From positions 1 through 12,802 of the forward strand of contig JAISPV010000074.1 in NCBI GenBank assembly GCA_031274665.1: a stretch of 12,802 nt of DNA, written 5' to 3'. Position 1 is the stretch's first letter, and every line of letters begins with the position of its first letter. The notes beneath the pieces were generated by a model, which had not been told where the DNA came from, searched no databases, and was given only the letters and a program-made list of their open reading frames with translations. Below, one piece after another: positions 12,487-12,802 of the stretch. This DNA comes from Candidatus Methanoplasma sp. (lineage in GTDB: Archaea; Thermoplasmatota; Thermoplasmata; Methanomassiliicoccales; Methanomethylophilaceae). A program made the translations under genes and the position numbers.

Positions 12487-12802
12487 TCAGAACAGGCTCC
12501 CTTCCTTCTCATCTATTATTCTGGTAAGGTCGATCTCGAACATCATCACCGGGTGTGTTATTTCGTAATCCGTCACCACCTTCGGAGATACCTCTCCGAA
12601 GAATCCTACGACATCGCCTTTCAGAGAGACGAAGGCTCCTCTCCCCTCGATGAACGTCTTGTATCCGCAGGAGGACACACTGTGGTCGATGCCCATCTCC
12701 CGCACTACGGCCTCGGTGATGGACTTGATCTCTGTGAATGAAGTTCTCGACGAAGTTACCCTCCCGCACAGGTGGGGGATGGTGCGGTGTTCGTCGGAGA
12801 CG
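12487..12802 (-). CDS. pheT: Phenylalanine--tRNA ligase beta subunit, C-terminal part
   Basis: The last 104 residues of the PheT chain, open to the right edge. PheT pairs with PheS to charge tRNA-Phe. Visible are FTEIKSITEAVVREMGID, CGYKTFIEGRGAFV, VVGFFGEVSPKVVTDYEITHP and VMMFEIDLTRII, the typical end of the archaeal/eukaryotic-type beta subunit (the B5 and core-fold C-terminus). The continuous frame runs from 12801 down to TGA at 12487-12489. An ATG or GTG at 12696-12705 is internal and not the start. The bcp gene begins 4 nt further on. Confidence 0.9.
   Translation of the reverse strand, partial: VSDEHRTIPHLCGRVTSSRTSFTEIKSITEAVVREMGIDHSVSSCGYKTFIEGRGAFVSLKGDVVGFFGEVSPKVVTDYEITHPVMMFEIDLTRIIDEKEGSLF

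Overview
The window looks like a chromosomal segment of a methylotrophic methanogen, most likely of the order Methanomassiliicoccales (Thermoplasmata). Three things point there. It carries a dimethylamine methyltransferase gene (mtbB) with an in-frame amber codon read as pyrrolysine, next to its corrinoid protein (mtbC). Its informational genes are archaeal: SRP54, TrmY, archaeal-type PheT and a COG1340 coiled-coil protein. Its promoters are archaeal, with TATA boxes and very short leaders. Of 15 genes or gene remnants with a visible stop, 12 end in TGA, two in TAA and only one in TAG, as expected where TAG is partly reassigned. The species cannot be named from this sequence.

Left part (1-1500, accessory). 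A TetR-family repressor runs off the left edge behind a perfect 11-bp-arm palindrome. Upstream of it, on the same strand, is a small ABM-like (dimeric alpha/beta barrel) protein. A gene-poor stretch then holds a striking 20-bp RNA-type hairpin (1084-1127) and the C-terminal remnant of a HEAT-repeat protein.

Middle part (1500-7140, metabolism). The purB gene (adenylosuccinate lyase) is followed by a tightly linked two-helix membrane protein, and diverges from a MarR-type regulator. Next is a flavodoxin-like iron-sulfur flavoprotein, the only gene here ending in TAG. It diverges across an AT-rich promoter region from mtbC-mtbB. MtbB takes the methyl group from dimethylamine and MtbC carries it on its corrinoid. 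The MtbA needed to pass it to coenzyme M is not in the window. The mtb leader contains a small reading frame with a strong ribosome binding site that is itself closed by an amber codon. A PYLIS-like stem-loop follows the mtbB amber codon, and two hairpins with a T-rich tail close the operon.

Right part (7141-12802, housekeeping). A roughly 400-base spacer leads to the coiled-coil gene and its terminator. A structured leader then precedes srp54, followed by trmY, a small zinc-ribbon membrane protein and a fused CoaD/NTP-phosphatase gene, all on the plus strand. Convergent to these are a 1-Cys Bcp-type peroxiredoxin and the C-terminal end of pheT, 4 nt apart.
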